NCBI RefSeq assembly: GCF_030316885.1 | Contig: NZ_JASZYQ010000002.1 | Coordinates: 566,001 to 630,000 of the forward strand | Reading direction: 5' to 3' | From: Variovorax jilinensis | GTDB lineage: Bacteria; Pseudomonadota; Gammaproteobacteria; Burkholderiales; Burkholderiaceae_C | Length of the DNA stretch: 64,000 nt | Shown: in pieces, positions 42,276 through 50,283 of the stretch | Layout of the letters: the number at the start of each line of letters is the position of its first letter | Numbering within the stretch: position 1 is the first letter of the stretch | Program-made: the position numbers and the translations under genes | Notes under the pieces: generated by a model | Told to the model about the DNA's origin: nothing | The model's database searches: none | What the model saw: the letters and a program-made list of their open reading frames with translations, nothing else

Positions 42276-43487
42276 TCAGGCGCCGAGCGCCTGCGACACC
42301 CGCTGCGCCGACCCGAAGGCCAGCGTGAACCCGAGCGCCCCGTGGCCGGTGTCGAAGAGCATGTTGGCGGGCGCGCCATCGAGCCGCCCGACGATCGGCA
42401 CGCCCGTGGGCGTGGCTGGACGCATGCCGGTCCAGGGCTGCAGCGACTCGAAGCGGCCGGCCTGCGGGAACACGGCGCGCGTGGCCGCGACCAGGGTTTC
42501 GATGCGCCCGGCCGGGATGCTCGCGTCGTGGCCCACGAGCTCGGCCATGCCGGCCACCCGCAGCCGGGAGCCGATGCGCGCGAACACCACCTTGCGGCTG
42601 CTGTCGGTCACGTTAACGGTGGGCGCCGCGCCCGCCGCCGGGTCGACTTCCAGCGTGATGCTGTAGCCCTTGAGCGGGTAGACCGGCAGGTAGGCGCCGA
42701 GCTCGCGGCCGAGCCGGTGCGAGGCGGTGCCGAGCGCCATCACGAAGGCGTCGCCCTCGACCGCACCGGCAGTGGTGCGGACCGCGGCGATGCGGCCGTC
42801 GCGCCGGTCGAATCCGTTGATCTCGGTACCGAGCAGGAAGCGAACGCCGCGCGCGCGCAGCGCCTGTTCGAGCGCGACGCAGACCTTGAGGCAGTCGGCC
42901 GCGCATTCGCTCGGGGTGTGGATGGCGCCGGCGATCTGCGAGCGATAGCTTGCAAGCGCGGGCTCGATCGCGATGCATTCGTCGGCGTTCACGAGCCGCT
43001 GCTGGCTGCCCATGCCGCGCTGCAGCTCGAGCTGGCGCTGGGCTCCCGCCAGGCCGTCCGCGCTCGCGTACAGCACCAGCTTGCCGGTGGCCGAGAAGTC
43101 GCAGTCGGGCGCGATGTCGGCGCGCATGGCCTCGAAGCCGGCCCGGCTGCGCGCAGCGAGTGCGAGCAGTTCCGACGTGGTGGCGCGCGATCGGTGGCCG
43201 TTGCAGGCGGCCAGGAACTGCAGCGCCCAGCGCCACTGCAGCGAATCGAGTTGCGGACGCAGCTTGAGCGGCGACGTGGGCGACAGCAGAAGTTTGGGCA
43301 GCTGCTTCCAGATCGACGGATCGGCCAGCGGCTGTACATACGAATAGCTGAGCTGCGCGCCGTTGCCGCCGCTCGCGCCGGCACCCGGCGCGGCGCGGTC
43401 GATCACGCTGACGTCGAAGCCGTCGCGCTTGAGCTGCCAGGCGCAGGCCAGTCCGACGATGCCGGCCCCGAGCACGACGACGTGCAT
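42276..43487 (-). CDS. D-amino-acid dehydrogenase-like FAD oxidoreductase
   Basis: 403 residues. It begins VVVLGAGIVGLACAWQLKRDG (Rossmann GxGxxG) and continues SVIDRAAPGAGASGGNGAQLS, which is the DadA family signature, with the late motifs RLRVAGMAELVG, PWTGMRPATPTGVPIVGR and NMLFDTGHGALGFTLA. DadA-type enzymes oxidise D-amino acids to keto acids and feed electrons to the respiratory chain. It is not next to an alanine racemase, but the nearby aspartate/glutamate racemase and binding protein suggest D-Asp/D-Glu or similar. GAGGGAG precedes the ATG at 43487. Confidence 0.92.
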   Translation of the reverse strand: MHVVVLGAGIVGLACAWQLKRDGFDVSVIDRAAPGAGASGGNGAQLSYSYVQPLADPSIWKQLPKLLLSPTSPLKLRPQLDSLQWRWALQFLAACNGHRSRATTSELLALAARSRAGFEAMRADIAPDCDFSATGKLVLYASADGLAGAQRQLELQRGMGSQQRLVNADECIAIEPALASYRSQIAGAIHTPSECAADCLKVCVALEQALRARGVRFLLGTEINGFDRRDGRIAAVRTTAGAVEGDAFVMALGTASHRLGRELGAYLPVYPLKGYSITLEVDPAAGAAPTVNVTDSSRKVVFARIGSRLRVAGMAELVGHDASIPAGRIETLVAATRAVFPQAGRFESLQPWTGMRPATPTGVPIVGRLDGAPANMLFDTGHGALGFTLAFGSAQRVSQALGA

Positions 43488-43632
43488 GAGATTCACTCCC
43501 TCAGTTGGATACCGTCCGACTCTAGATCGCCGCGGCCTTGGCGGGAAATGCCTAAAGCGCGGCCACCCATAGCCAAATCGAATGGACGCGTCCGCCCATG
43601 AGTTTTGGGCATGACCCGGCGTGCAAAAGGAA

Positions 43633-43661
43633 TTGTGACTGCCGCATGAATGCTTTCTACA
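43633..43661 (+). promoter_or_regulatory. Candidate promoter of the binding-protein gene
   Basis: TTGTGA (43633-43638), 17 bp, TCTACA (43656-43661), in the 207-bp gap between the divergent dehydrogenase and binding-protein genes. Both hexamers are imperfect. Confidence 0.35.
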
Positions 43662-43694
43662 CTTCGGCTTTCCCACCTCACCCAAAGAGCTCGC

Positions 43695-44579
43695 ATGAAG
43701 CATTCCAATCTGATGGCCGCCGTCCTGCTCGTGGTCGCCGCCAGCGGCGCCCACGCCGCCGACACCCTCGCCAAGATCGCCGACAGCGGCAAGATCACGC
43801 TGGCCTATCGAGAATCGTCCGTGCCTTTCAGCTATCTCGACGGCTCGGGCAAGGCGGTGGGCTTCTCGGTCGAGCTGTCGAATGCCGTGGTCGATGCGGT
43901 CAAGAAGAAGCTCAACAAGCCGAACCTCGAGGTGGCGCTGATGCCCGTGACCTCGCAGAACCGCATCCCGCTGATCAGCAACGGCACGGTCGATCTCGAG
44001 TGCGGCTCGACCACCAACAACACCGCGCGCGGCAAGGACGTGAGCTTCGCGATCAACCACTTCTACACGGGCACGCGGCTGCTGGTGAAGAAGTCTTCCA
44101 ACATCAAGAACTACGCCGACCTCTCCAAGAAGACCGTGGCCAGCACCACCGGCACGACCAACGCGCTGGTCATGCGCAAGTACAACACCGACAAGAACCT
44201 CGACATGGACATCGTGCTTGGCAAGGACCACGCCGACGCCTTCCTGCTGGTCGAGAGCGATCGCGCGGTGGCCTTCGCGATGGACGACATCCTGCTGTTC
44301 GGCCTGATCGCCAATGCCAAGAACCCCGGCGACTACGAGGTGGTCGGCGACGCGCTGCAGGTCGAGCCCTACGGCTGCATGCTGGCCAAGGACGACCCGG
44401 CGTTCAAGAAGCTGGTCGACGACACCTTCGTCGGGCTCATGAAGAGCGGCCAGTTCGAGAAGATGTACAACAAGTGGTTCATGCAGCCGATTCCGCCCAA
44501 GAACGTGCCGCTGAACCTGCCGATGAGCCCGCAGCTGCGCGAGAACATCGCGTCGCCGAGCGACAAGCCCGCGACCTGA
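43695..44579 (+). CDS. Amino-acid ABC transporter solute-binding protein
   Basis: 294 residues, a family-3 periplasmic binding protein. A signal peptide (LMAAVLLVVAASGAHA, cleavage near residue 20) is followed by DTLAKIADSGKITLAYRES, VPFSYLDGSGKAVGFSVELS and LISNGTVDLECGSTTNN. These match the glutamate/aspartate-binding GltI group. No permease or ATPase gene is adjacent, so it is an orphan receptor that must share a transporter or be regulatory. It is divergent from the D-amino-acid dehydrogenase gene and 46 bp upstream of the racemase. AAAGAG lies before the ATG at 43695. Confidence 0.93.
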   Translation: MKHSNLMAAVLLVVAASGAHAADTLAKIADSGKITLAYRESSVPFSYLDGSGKAVGFSVELSNAVVDAVKKKLNKPNLEVALMPVTSQNRIPLISNGTVDLECGSTTNNTARGKDVSFAINHFYTGTRLLVKKSSNIKNYADLSKKTVASTTGTTNALVMRKYNTDKNLDMDIVLGKDHADAFLLVESDRAVAFAMDDILLFGLIANAKNPGDYEVVGDALQVEPYGCMLAKDDPAFKKLVDDTFVGLMKSGQFEKMYNKWFMQPIPPKNVPLNLPMSPQLRENIASPSDKPAT

Positions 44580-44625
44580 GCCGGCGGCAACGCGCCTCAT
44601 CGACCACCGGCCGCCACGCCCCGCC

Positions 44626-45384
44626 GTGCTCGCGACGCACACCGTCGGCATCCTGGGCGGCATGGGACCGGCCGCGGGCGCGGATTTCGCGCGCCTGTTC
44701 GTCGAGGCCTGCGCCGGGCAGTTGCGCGCGCGCGGGCTGCCGGTTCGCGACCAGGCCTTTCCCGAGCACTGGATCGCGCAGGTGCCGGTGCCGGACCGCA
44801 GCGGTGCGCTCGAATCGACCGTCCTGGGCGGTCACCAGCCGCTCGAGCCCATGCTTCAGGCGCTCGGCCGGCTGGCCGCGCTGGGCAGCCGCGCCGTTGC
44901 CATCGCCTGCAACACCGCCCACGCCTGGCACGGCACGCTGCAGGCGCGTTTTCCGCAGATCGAGGTGCTGCACGTTGCGCGCGAGGTGGCGGCGCACCTG
45001 GCGGCGCGCGGCGTGCGCGACGCTGCGCTGATGGCCACCGAGGGCACCTACCGGGTCGGCCTCTACGAGCAGGCGATGGCGGCGGCCGGCATCGCCTGCC
45101 ATCTGCCGCGTGCGGACGAGCGCCTGTTGCTGATGCGCGGCATCTACGAAGGGGTCAAGGCTGGCGACATGGCGCTCGCACGTGCCTGCTTCGGCCAGGT
45201 GGCGCGCCAGCTCGCCGAACGCCATGGGCCGGCGGCCCTGGTCATGGGCTGCACCGAGATCCCGCTGGGCCTGCAGGGCGACGCTGCCACCAAGGGGTTG
45301 CCGCTGCTCGATCCGGCCCGGGTCCTGGCCGGTGCGCTGGCCGCCCGGGCCTACAGCGAGGTGCAGTTGCCGATGGCCGCTTGA
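44626..45384 (+). CDS. Aspartate/glutamate racemase family protein
   Basis: 252 residues with the two-cysteine racemase fold: GILGGMGPAAGADF at the N-terminus, AIACNTAHAWH (first Cys) and MGCTEIPLGL (second Cys), both in the positions that carry the catalytic thiols in Asp/Glu/hydantoin racemases. The start is a GTG at 44626. It follows the binding protein by 46 nt and probably shares its transcript. With the DadA-like enzyme it forms a set able to invert and oxidise acidic amino acids. Confidence 0.9.
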   Translation: MLATHTVGILGGMGPAAGADFARLFVEACAGQLRARGLPVRDQAFPEHWIAQVPVPDRSGALESTVLGGHQPLEPMLQALGRLAALGSRAVAIACNTAHAWHGTLQARFPQIEVLHVAREVAAHLAARGVRDAALMATEGTYRVGLYEQAMAAAGIACHLPRADERLLLMRGIYEGVKAGDMALARACFGQVARQLAERHGPAALVMGCTEIPLGLQGDAATKGLPLLDPARVLAGALAARAYSEVQLPMAA

Positions 45385-45412
45385 CACGGTTGCTAAGATG
45401 AACGCAGCCTTG

Positions 45413-45440
45413 AAAGCCGTCCGCTGGACGGCTTTTGCTT
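45413..45440 (+). terminator. Terminator between racemase and ZIP genes
   Basis: AAAGCCGTCC (45413-45422), a GCT loop, GGACGGCTTT (45426-45435), then TTGCTTTT. It is 29 nt after the racemase stop. An extended -10-like TGCTAAGAT (45391-45399) lies just before it, so it could also sit in the leader of the ZIP gene. Confidence 0.85.
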
Positions 45441-45461
45441 TTCGCCATTCTTGTGCCTGTC

Positions 45462-46367
45462 ATGAACCTGTTAGCCATCATCGCCGCGACCCTGGTCGCC
45501 GGCATCGGAAGTGTCTGGATCGCCGCTCTGCTGCTGCGCGTGGGTGTTCGCAGCGGCTCGGGCGGGGTCAATCCGCAGCATTTGTTGAGCCTCGCCGCCG
45601 GCGCGCTGCTCGCCACCGCCTTCATGCATCTGCTGCCTGAAGCCTTCGAAAGCCGGATCGCGCCCGGCGTGCTGTTCGGCGTGCTGCTGTTCGGCCTGGT
45701 GTTCTTCTTCCTGCTCGACAAGGCCGAACTCTGGCACCACGGGCACGAGCACCACCAGGGCGACGCGCACGGGCATGCGCATGACCACGGCGCCGACTCT
45801 TCGCATTCGCATGGCCATTCGCATGCGGCCCATGCGCATGCGCCGCGCACCGGCGGGTGGGCCGTGCTCACGGGCGACAGCGTGCACTGCTTCGGCGACG
45901 GCATCCTGATCGCCTCGGCCTTCATCGCCGACCTGCGGCTCGGCCTGGTGGCGGCGATCGCGGTCCTGGCGCACGAGGTGCCGCATCACATCGGTGATCT
46001 GGTCGTGCTGCGCCAGAGCTCACCCAACCATCGTGCTGCGCTGGTCAAGGTCTCGCTGGCGGGCACCATGACGGCGCTCGGTGGGCTGGTCGGGTGGTGG
46101 CTGGTCGACCAGCTGCACGGCTGGCTGCCGTACTTCCTGGTGCTGGCGGCCAGCAGCTTCGTCTACGTGGCGCTGGCCGACCTGATCCCGCAGCTGCAGA
46201 AGCGCCTGCCGGCGCGCCAGACCGCGCTGCAGATCGCGTGGCTGGTGGCCGGCATCCTCCTCGTCACGCTGGTGAGCCGGCTGGCGCACGGCGAGCACGA
46301 CCATGCGCATGACCACGCGCACGAGGACGGGCATTCGCACGAGGAAGCGCCGGGCCACAAGCACTGA
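45462..46367 (+). CDS. ZIP-family metal transporter with histidine-rich loop
   Basis: 301 residues and about eight membrane segments. A His-rich cytosolic-type loop of about 40 residues (positions about 85-125, with HHGHEHHQ and HAHDHG repeats) separates segments III and IV, and there is a second His cluster at the C-terminus (HDHAHDHAH). The binuclear metal-site motifs are present: HCFGDGILIA and LAHEVPHHIGDLVVL. ZIP proteins move Zn2+, Fe2+ or Mn2+ into the cytosol. The gene has its own terminator upstream. No Zur box is recognisable. Confidence 0.92.
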   Translation: MNLLAIIAATLVAGIGSVWIAALLLRVGVRSGSGGVNPQHLLSLAAGALLATAFMHLLPEAFESRIAPGVLFGVLLFGLVFFFLLDKAELWHHGHEHHQGDAHGHAHDHGADSSHSHGHSHAAHAHAPRTGGWAVLTGDSVHCFGDGILIASAFIADLRLGLVAAIAVLAHEVPHHIGDLVVLRQSSPNHRAALVKVSLAGTMTALGGLVGWWLVDQLHGWLPYFLVLAASSFVYVALADLIPQLQKRLPARQTALQIAWLVAGILLVTLVSRLAHGEHDHAHDHAHEDGHSHEEAPGHKH

Positions 46368-46502
46368 GCGCGCCGGCGAGCTTCATGGACACGCGGGCTC
46401 CTTTCTGACAAGCTTGTTGTCCCTTCGCCGAAGAGGCAGATTCGGCGCCGCACCCACACTCGGGTGCATCATCAGCCGACGCATCAAGCAAGGAGCCCCC
46501 AC

Positions 46503-46751
46503 ATGAGCAGCGCCGAATCTCCGCGGTCCGGTCCATCCGGCAAGCCCGCGCCCGCCGTGCAGGAACCCAAGATCGACGAAACCGAAGCCGAGTTCGAGGC
46601 CGACGACCTCGAAGGCGCCGAAGACGACCCCGAGGCCGCCGACGAGCTGTCGGAAGAAACCGGCATCGATCTCACGGACGCCAGCGAACTCGACGCCGAC
46701 AACGTGCCGGCCGACGAGGAATTCGACCGCGTGATGCAGGCGCCGGACTAG
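46503..46751 (+). CDS. Small acidic protein of unknown function
   Basis: 82 residues, strongly acidic (Glu and Asp make up well over a third from residue 20 onward), no Cys, no membrane segment, likely disordered. AAGGAG 9 nt before the ATG at 46503 supports translation. I know no family for it. The 135-bp gap before it holds two small hairpins (46426-46447 and 46450-46467) without T-runs. It lies between the ZIP transporter and the dodecin gene, convergent with the latter. Confidence 0.65.
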   Translation: MSSAESPRSGPSGKPAPAVQEPKIDETEAEFEADDLEGAEDDPEAADELSEETGIDLTDASELDADNVPADEEFDRVMQAPD

Positions 46752-46776
46752 CGGGCCACGGAGGGCGCCCGGGCCC

Positions 46777-46986
46777 TCAGTCTTCGAGCGTGAAGCCGAC
46801 CTTGAGCGTGACTTGCCAGTGGCCGATCTTGCCGTCGACCACATGGCCGCGGGTCTCGGTGACCTGGAACCACTGGATGTTGCGGACCGACTCGCTGGCC
46901 TTGGCGATGGCGCGGCGCACCGCGTCGTCGCTGCTGGTCGGTGAGGAGCCCGTGAGCTCCAGAAGCTTGTAGACGTGATCGGACAT
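46777..46986 (-). CDS. Dodecin family protein
   Basis: 69 residues, the standard dodecin length, with [38 protein letters not shown] (Trp stacks on flavin) and the last strand [13 protein letters not shown]. Dodecins are 12-subunit shells that store FMN, riboflavin or CoA. GAAGGAGACACG precedes the ATG at 46986. It is divergent from the lipoprotein gene and convergent with the acidic small protein. Confidence 0.93.
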   Translation of the reverse strand: MSDHVYKLLELTGSSPTSSDDAVRRAIAKASESVRNIQWFQVTETRGHVVDGKIGHWQVTLKVGFTLED

Positions 46987-47044
46987 GGCGTGTCTCCTTC
47001 AGGAGCACGCATGTTGACACGTCCGAGGCGGTTGCGCGCCTGCC

Positions 47045-47050
47045 TATACT
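47045..47050 (+). promoter_or_regulatory. -10-like TATACT 8 nt before the lipoprotein start
   Basis: TATACT is followed by TCCGGCAC and the ATG at 47059. A TTGACA at 47014-47019 is too far upstream (25 bp) to serve as its -35. Confidence 0.35.
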
Positions 47051-47058
47051 TCCGGCAC

Positions 47059-48345
47059 ATGCGCCCCACCCGATTTGCCGCCCGCAGCATTGCCTCCTTG
47101 CTCTTGATCGTGTCGATGGCCGCCCTGTTGGGCGGTTGCTATGCGCCGGTGCGCCTCATGCCGACGCCCGTGAGCTTCTCCAACGGCGACGTCGATCCGT
47201 TCGAGAAGATCGGCGAAAAGCTCCGCACCACGGAAGTGCCCGTGCTCTTTGCCACCAACCGGCTGGCGCTGATCGAGCATCCCGATCCGATCTACACCAT
47301 CGTGCCGACCGACGACCTGAGCATGGGCATCGCGCACGTGCGCGTCGGCGACGAGACCCTCGACTGGGACACGCTGCACCGGCTGTCGACCAGCGCCGAT
47401 CCCGACGAGCGTCCGATCGTCCACCTCGAGCAGCTCGAGCAGATGGCCAAGCTGCGCCCCAACGAGGAAGTGAAGAATTCGCCCGAGGCCAAGGCCTTCT
47501 TCGCGATGGTCAACAAGGCCCTGGCGGCAAGCCCCAACTCGGAACTGCTGATCTACCTGCACGGCTCCAACAACACGGTGCCGCGTGCGGCGGCGCAGGC
47601 CGCGCAGTTCCGCCACTTCACAGGGCGGCGCATGGTGGTGCTGGTGTTCATGTGGCCGTCGGCCGGCTCGATCCTGCGCTACCTCACGGACGTCAGCAAC
47701 GCCGCGCGCACGGTCGAACCCTTCTCGCGCATGGTCGAACTGCTGGCCGAGAACACCACGGCCTCGAAGATCGACGTGCTGGCCTACAGCGCCGGCGCCC
47801 AGGTGCTGAGCCCGGCGCTGCAGCGGCTCGGCAATCCGCGCGACGGCGAGACGCGCGCCCAGCTGCAGCAGCGCCTGCGCCTCGGCCAGATCTACTTCGC
47901 CGCCCCCGACATCGATACCCGCCGCTTCGTCAACGAGCTGACCGGCTACATCGACATCGTCGAGCGCGTGAGCATCGCGGCCAACCTCAACGATTCGGTG
48001 CTGCGGTTCGCCGCGATGGTCGGTCGCGCCTCGCGCGCGGGTCGGCCCGACGTGACGGAGCTCGACGAGGAGCAGACGCGCTTCCTGGTCGAGGCCTCGC
48101 GCAAGCTTCGCTTCGACCTGATCCGGGTCGATCCCAACGACATCCCGAACCTGCCCGTGAGTTCGCACGACTTCTGGTACGACGACCCCTGGGTCAGCGG
48201 CGACATGCTCGCGCAGTTCCTGCTGAACGCGGCGCCGCTGCGGCGCGGGCTCGACGAGCAGACGACGCCGGGCGGGGCCCGCTACTGGCGCTTCCCGGCC
48301 GACTTCAAGGAACGCATCTACCGGCTCTTCGGCGCCGCCAGCTAG
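47059..48345 (+). CDS. Lipoprotein with DUF900-type alpha/beta hydrolase domain
   Basis: 428 residues. A lipoprotein signal (SIASLLLIVSMAALLGGCYA, Cys at about 33) is followed by an esterase/lipase-like domain: VPVLFATNRLALIEH, YLHGSNNTVPRAAAQ (the HG loop), VFMWPSAGSILRYLTD, VLAYSAGAQVLSPAL (nucleophile elbow with Ser). This is the DUF900 (YjgR-like) group of predicted cell-envelope hydrolases of unknown substrate. The gene is isolated; its TAG shares the palindrome CTAG with the convergent DUF3299 gene. Confidence 0.85.
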   Translation: MRPTRFAARSIASLLLIVSMAALLGGCYAPVRLMPTPVSFSNGDVDPFEKIGEKLRTTEVPVLFATNRLALIEHPDPIYTIVPTDDLSMGIAHVRVGDETLDWDTLHRLSTSADPDERPIVHLEQLEQMAKLRPNEEVKNSPEAKAFFAMVNKALAASPNSELLIYLHGSNNTVPRAAAQAAQFRHFTGRRMVVLVFMWPSAGSILRYLTDVSNAARTVEPFSRMVELLAENTTASKIDVLAYSAGAQVLSPALQRLGNPRDGETRAQLQQRLRLGQIYFAAPDIDTRRFVNELTGYIDIVERVSIAANLNDSVLRFAAMVGRASRAGRPDVTELDEEQTRFLVEASRKLRFDLIRVDPNDIPNLPVSSHDFWYDDPWVSGDMLAQFLLNAAPLRRGLDEQTTPGGARYWRFPADFKERIYRLFGAAS

Positions 48346-48965
48346 GGTTTCGGGGCGGGCTTCGGTTCGCCGCTGTACTTGGTCACGCTGTCGGCCGTGA
48401 CCTCGTAGCCGCTCACGCCCATCATCGAGTCGTTGCGCACGGTCTGCATGCGGCCCGAGACCCACACGGTGTCCATGGCGCGGAACTTCGCGCCCTGCTT
48501 CGGCCGCACGTGCAGGATCTGGTTGGCCGGCGGCGGCGGCGTGTGGATGCAGGCGCCGAAGTAGGGCACCAGCAGGAATTCGGTGACCTCGCCCTTGACC
48601 TCCTCGAGCGGCACGATGAATCCCGGGATGCGGATGTCGACGCCGTTCAGCGCCGGATTGGTGGGCGCGTTGTTCGAGACTTCCTGCAGCTTCATGAGCA
48701 GCTCGCTGGCGCGCGGGTCGCTGTCGTCGAGCTTGCTCAGGTCGATGCCCTTGAGTTCCTTCATGGGATCCCAGTCCTTGGGCACCAGCTCTTCCCAACC
48801 GATCGTGCGGGGCTGGCCCGGTGCCGGCTTGGCGGCCGGCGCCGTCTTGCCGCCGAGCGGCTGGGTCGGCGACGTGGCTTGCGGCGCCGGGCCGGCGGCC
48901 ATTGCACCCGCGGCCAGCAAGGCTGCGGCAAGGGCGATGAAGCAGGGGCGAAGGGTCATGGTCAT
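48342..48965 (-). CDS. DUF3299-family exported protein
   Basis: 207 residues with a signal peptide (CFIALAAALLAAGAMA), a Pro/Ala linker and the DUF3299 core: RIPGFIVPLEEVKGEVTEF, LLVPYFGACIHTPPPPANQ (conserved Cys-Ile-His and Pro run) and VWVSGRMQTVRNDSMMG. In Vibrio, DUF3299 proteins are found with a zinc-uptake operon next to an ABC transporter, as here. It may be a periplasmic partner in metal transfer. Its ATG at 48965 overlaps the permease stop (ATGA). It ends in the CTAG palindrome shared with the convergent lipoprotein gene. Confidence 0.85.
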   Translation of the reverse strand: MTMTLRPCFIALAAALLAAGAMAAGPAPQATSPTQPLGGKTAPAAKPAPGQPRTIGWEELVPKDWDPMKELKGIDLSKLDDSDPRASELLMKLQEVSNNAPTNPALNGVDIRIPGFIVPLEEVKGEVTEFLLVPYFGACIHTPPPPANQILHVRPKQGAKFRAMDTVWVSGRMQTVRNDSMMGVSGYEVTADSVTKYSGEPKPAPKP

Positions 48966-50224
48966 ATCCTCGGTGAAAGGCCGTCGGCCAGCGACAGCCG
49001 GTAGGCGCGCACGCCCGGCAGCAGGCTCGCGATCCAGCCTGCGGCAAGCAGGCTCGCGAGCAGCATCCATTCGTTGGCGGTCGGGGCCGACAGCTGCAGC
49101 GCGATGCCGTACTGCGCCTGCAGCCACGGCGACAGACCCGCGATGCCGAGCACCGCGAGCACCACGCCGAGTGCGATGCCCAGCACGGTGACGAAGGCGC
49201 CCTCGAGCGCCAGCAGCGCGAGCACGTGGCGAAGGCTGGCGCCCACGGCGCGCAGCACGGCCAGCTCGCGCCGCCGCTCGCCGAGGCCGGCCATCACCAC
49301 CGATACCAGCCCCGCGAGGCTCACCAGCGCCACCAGCGCCGACATCAGCAGCAGTGCGTTCTCGGCCACGCCGACCACGCGCCAGAGCTCGTCGAGCGCG
49401 ACGCCGGGGAGGATCGCCATCAGCGGTTCGGGCGCATAGGTGGAAACCCAGCGCTGCACCGCGAACACCGCGGCGCGGTTCTTGAGCCCGACCAGTGCGG
49501 CGGTCACGGTCTTGGGCGCGATATCGAACTTGCGCACCTGCTCGGCCGGAATCTTCAGGCCCGGCATCGGCGCGCCGCCCATCCATTCGAGATGGATGGC
49601 TTCCATCGCCTCGAGCCCGATGTGGACCGTGCGGTCGACCGGCGTGCCCGTGCGCGCCAGCACGCCGACCACGGTGAAGGGCTTGTCGGCATGTTCGGCG
49701 CCGCCCAGCTCGCCGCTGCCGTGGGCCAGCGTGATGCGGCTGCCCACCCGGTAGCCGAGCCGGTCCGCGACCTCGGCGCCGACCACGGCGTCGAACAGTC
49801 CGGCAAAGGGCTCGCCCTCGCGCAGCGCGAGCGACTGCCGGTTGCCGTAGCGGAAGCGTTCGAAGTACGCCTTCGTGGTCGCGAGCACCGGGAAGCCGCG
49901 GTGCGAGTCGCCGAGCGAGAGAGGCACGACCCAGTCGACGCCCGGGTGCGCGGCCAGCGCCTGCACGCTCTTCCACTGCATGTTGTTGGTGGCGGCGCCG
50001 ATGCGGAACACCGCGTACAGCAGCAGCTGGGTCGAGCCCGTGCGCGGGCCCACGATCAGGTCGGTGCCCGACACCGACGAAGAGAAGTTGTCCCGCAGCT
50101 CGGTGCGGATGCGCTCGACGCCGAGCAGCAGAAAGGTCGCGAGCGCGATCGACAGCACCGTGAGTCCGAGCGTGAAGCGCCGGTTCCAGGCGCTGCGCCA
50201 GGCGATGCCGGGAATTGCGTTCAC
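48962..50224 (-). CDS. ABC transporter permease, FtsX/MacB/LolE-like
   Basis: 420 residues with the FtsX layout: one N-terminal membrane segment (TLGLTVLSIALATFLLLG), a large periplasmic domain (residues about 45-270) and three C-terminal segments (LLMSALVALVSLAGLVSVV, RAVGASLRHVLALLALEGA, LASLLAAGWIASLLPG). The motif ERRRELAVLRAVGAS is typical. The start is a GTG at 50224 that overlaps a 20-codon ORF. It works with the ATPase upstream; in this family the pair usually exports or transfers envelope components, but the DUF2796/DUF3299 context points to metal uptake. Confidence 0.9.
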   Translation of the reverse strand: MNAIPGIAWRSAWNRRFTLGLTVLSIALATFLLLGVERIRTELRDNFSSSVSGTDLIVGPRTGSTQLLLYAVFRIGAATNNMQWKSVQALAAHPGVDWVVPLSLGDSHRGFPVLATTKAYFERFRYGNRQSLALREGEPFAGLFDAVVGAEVADRLGYRVGSRITLAHGSGELGGAEHADKPFTVVGVLARTGTPVDRTVHIGLEAMEAIHLEWMGGAPMPGLKIPAEQVRKFDIAPKTVTAALVGLKNRAAVFAVQRWVSTYAPEPLMAILPGVALDELWRVVGVAENALLLMSALVALVSLAGLVSVVMAGLGERRRELAVLRAVGASLRHVLALLALEGAFVTVLGIALGVVLAVLGIAGLSPWLQAQYGIALQLSAPTANEWMLLASLLAAGWIASLLPGVRAYRLSLADGLSPRI

Positions 50225-50283
50225 AGGAGTACCTCGAGCAGCAGCGCTTCGGTATTCGCCTTCGGAGCGGCCGTGCGGCTCAT
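50221..50283 (-). CDS. Possible 20-codon coupling ORF between ATPase and permease
   Basis: An ATG at 50283 overlaps the ATPase TGA (50280-50282), and its own TGA (50221-50223) overlaps the permease GTG (50222-50224). The peptide is MSRTAAPKANTEALLLEVLL. It therefore bridges the 55-nt gap between the two genes exactly. No homologue is known to me. Either it is a coupling peptide or the ATPase and permease are joined by re-initiation. Confidence 0.4.
   Translation of the reverse strand: MSRTAAPKANTEALLLEVLL

Noticed and set aside
45381-45386. TTGACA over the racemase stop as -35 of the ZIP gene
   Set aside because: The TAAGAT element is only 7 bp downstream and no -10 lies at 17 bp; TTGACA here is part of the TGA stop context.
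45760-45845. CAT/CAC-rich direct repeats resembling a minisatellite
   Set aside because: They encode the histidine-rich loop of the ZIP transporter in frame and are explained by metal binding.
47014-47019. Perfect TTGACA as -35 of the lipoprotein gene
   Set aside because: The nearest -10 (TATACT, 47045) is 25 bp away and no -10 occurs at 16-18 bp.
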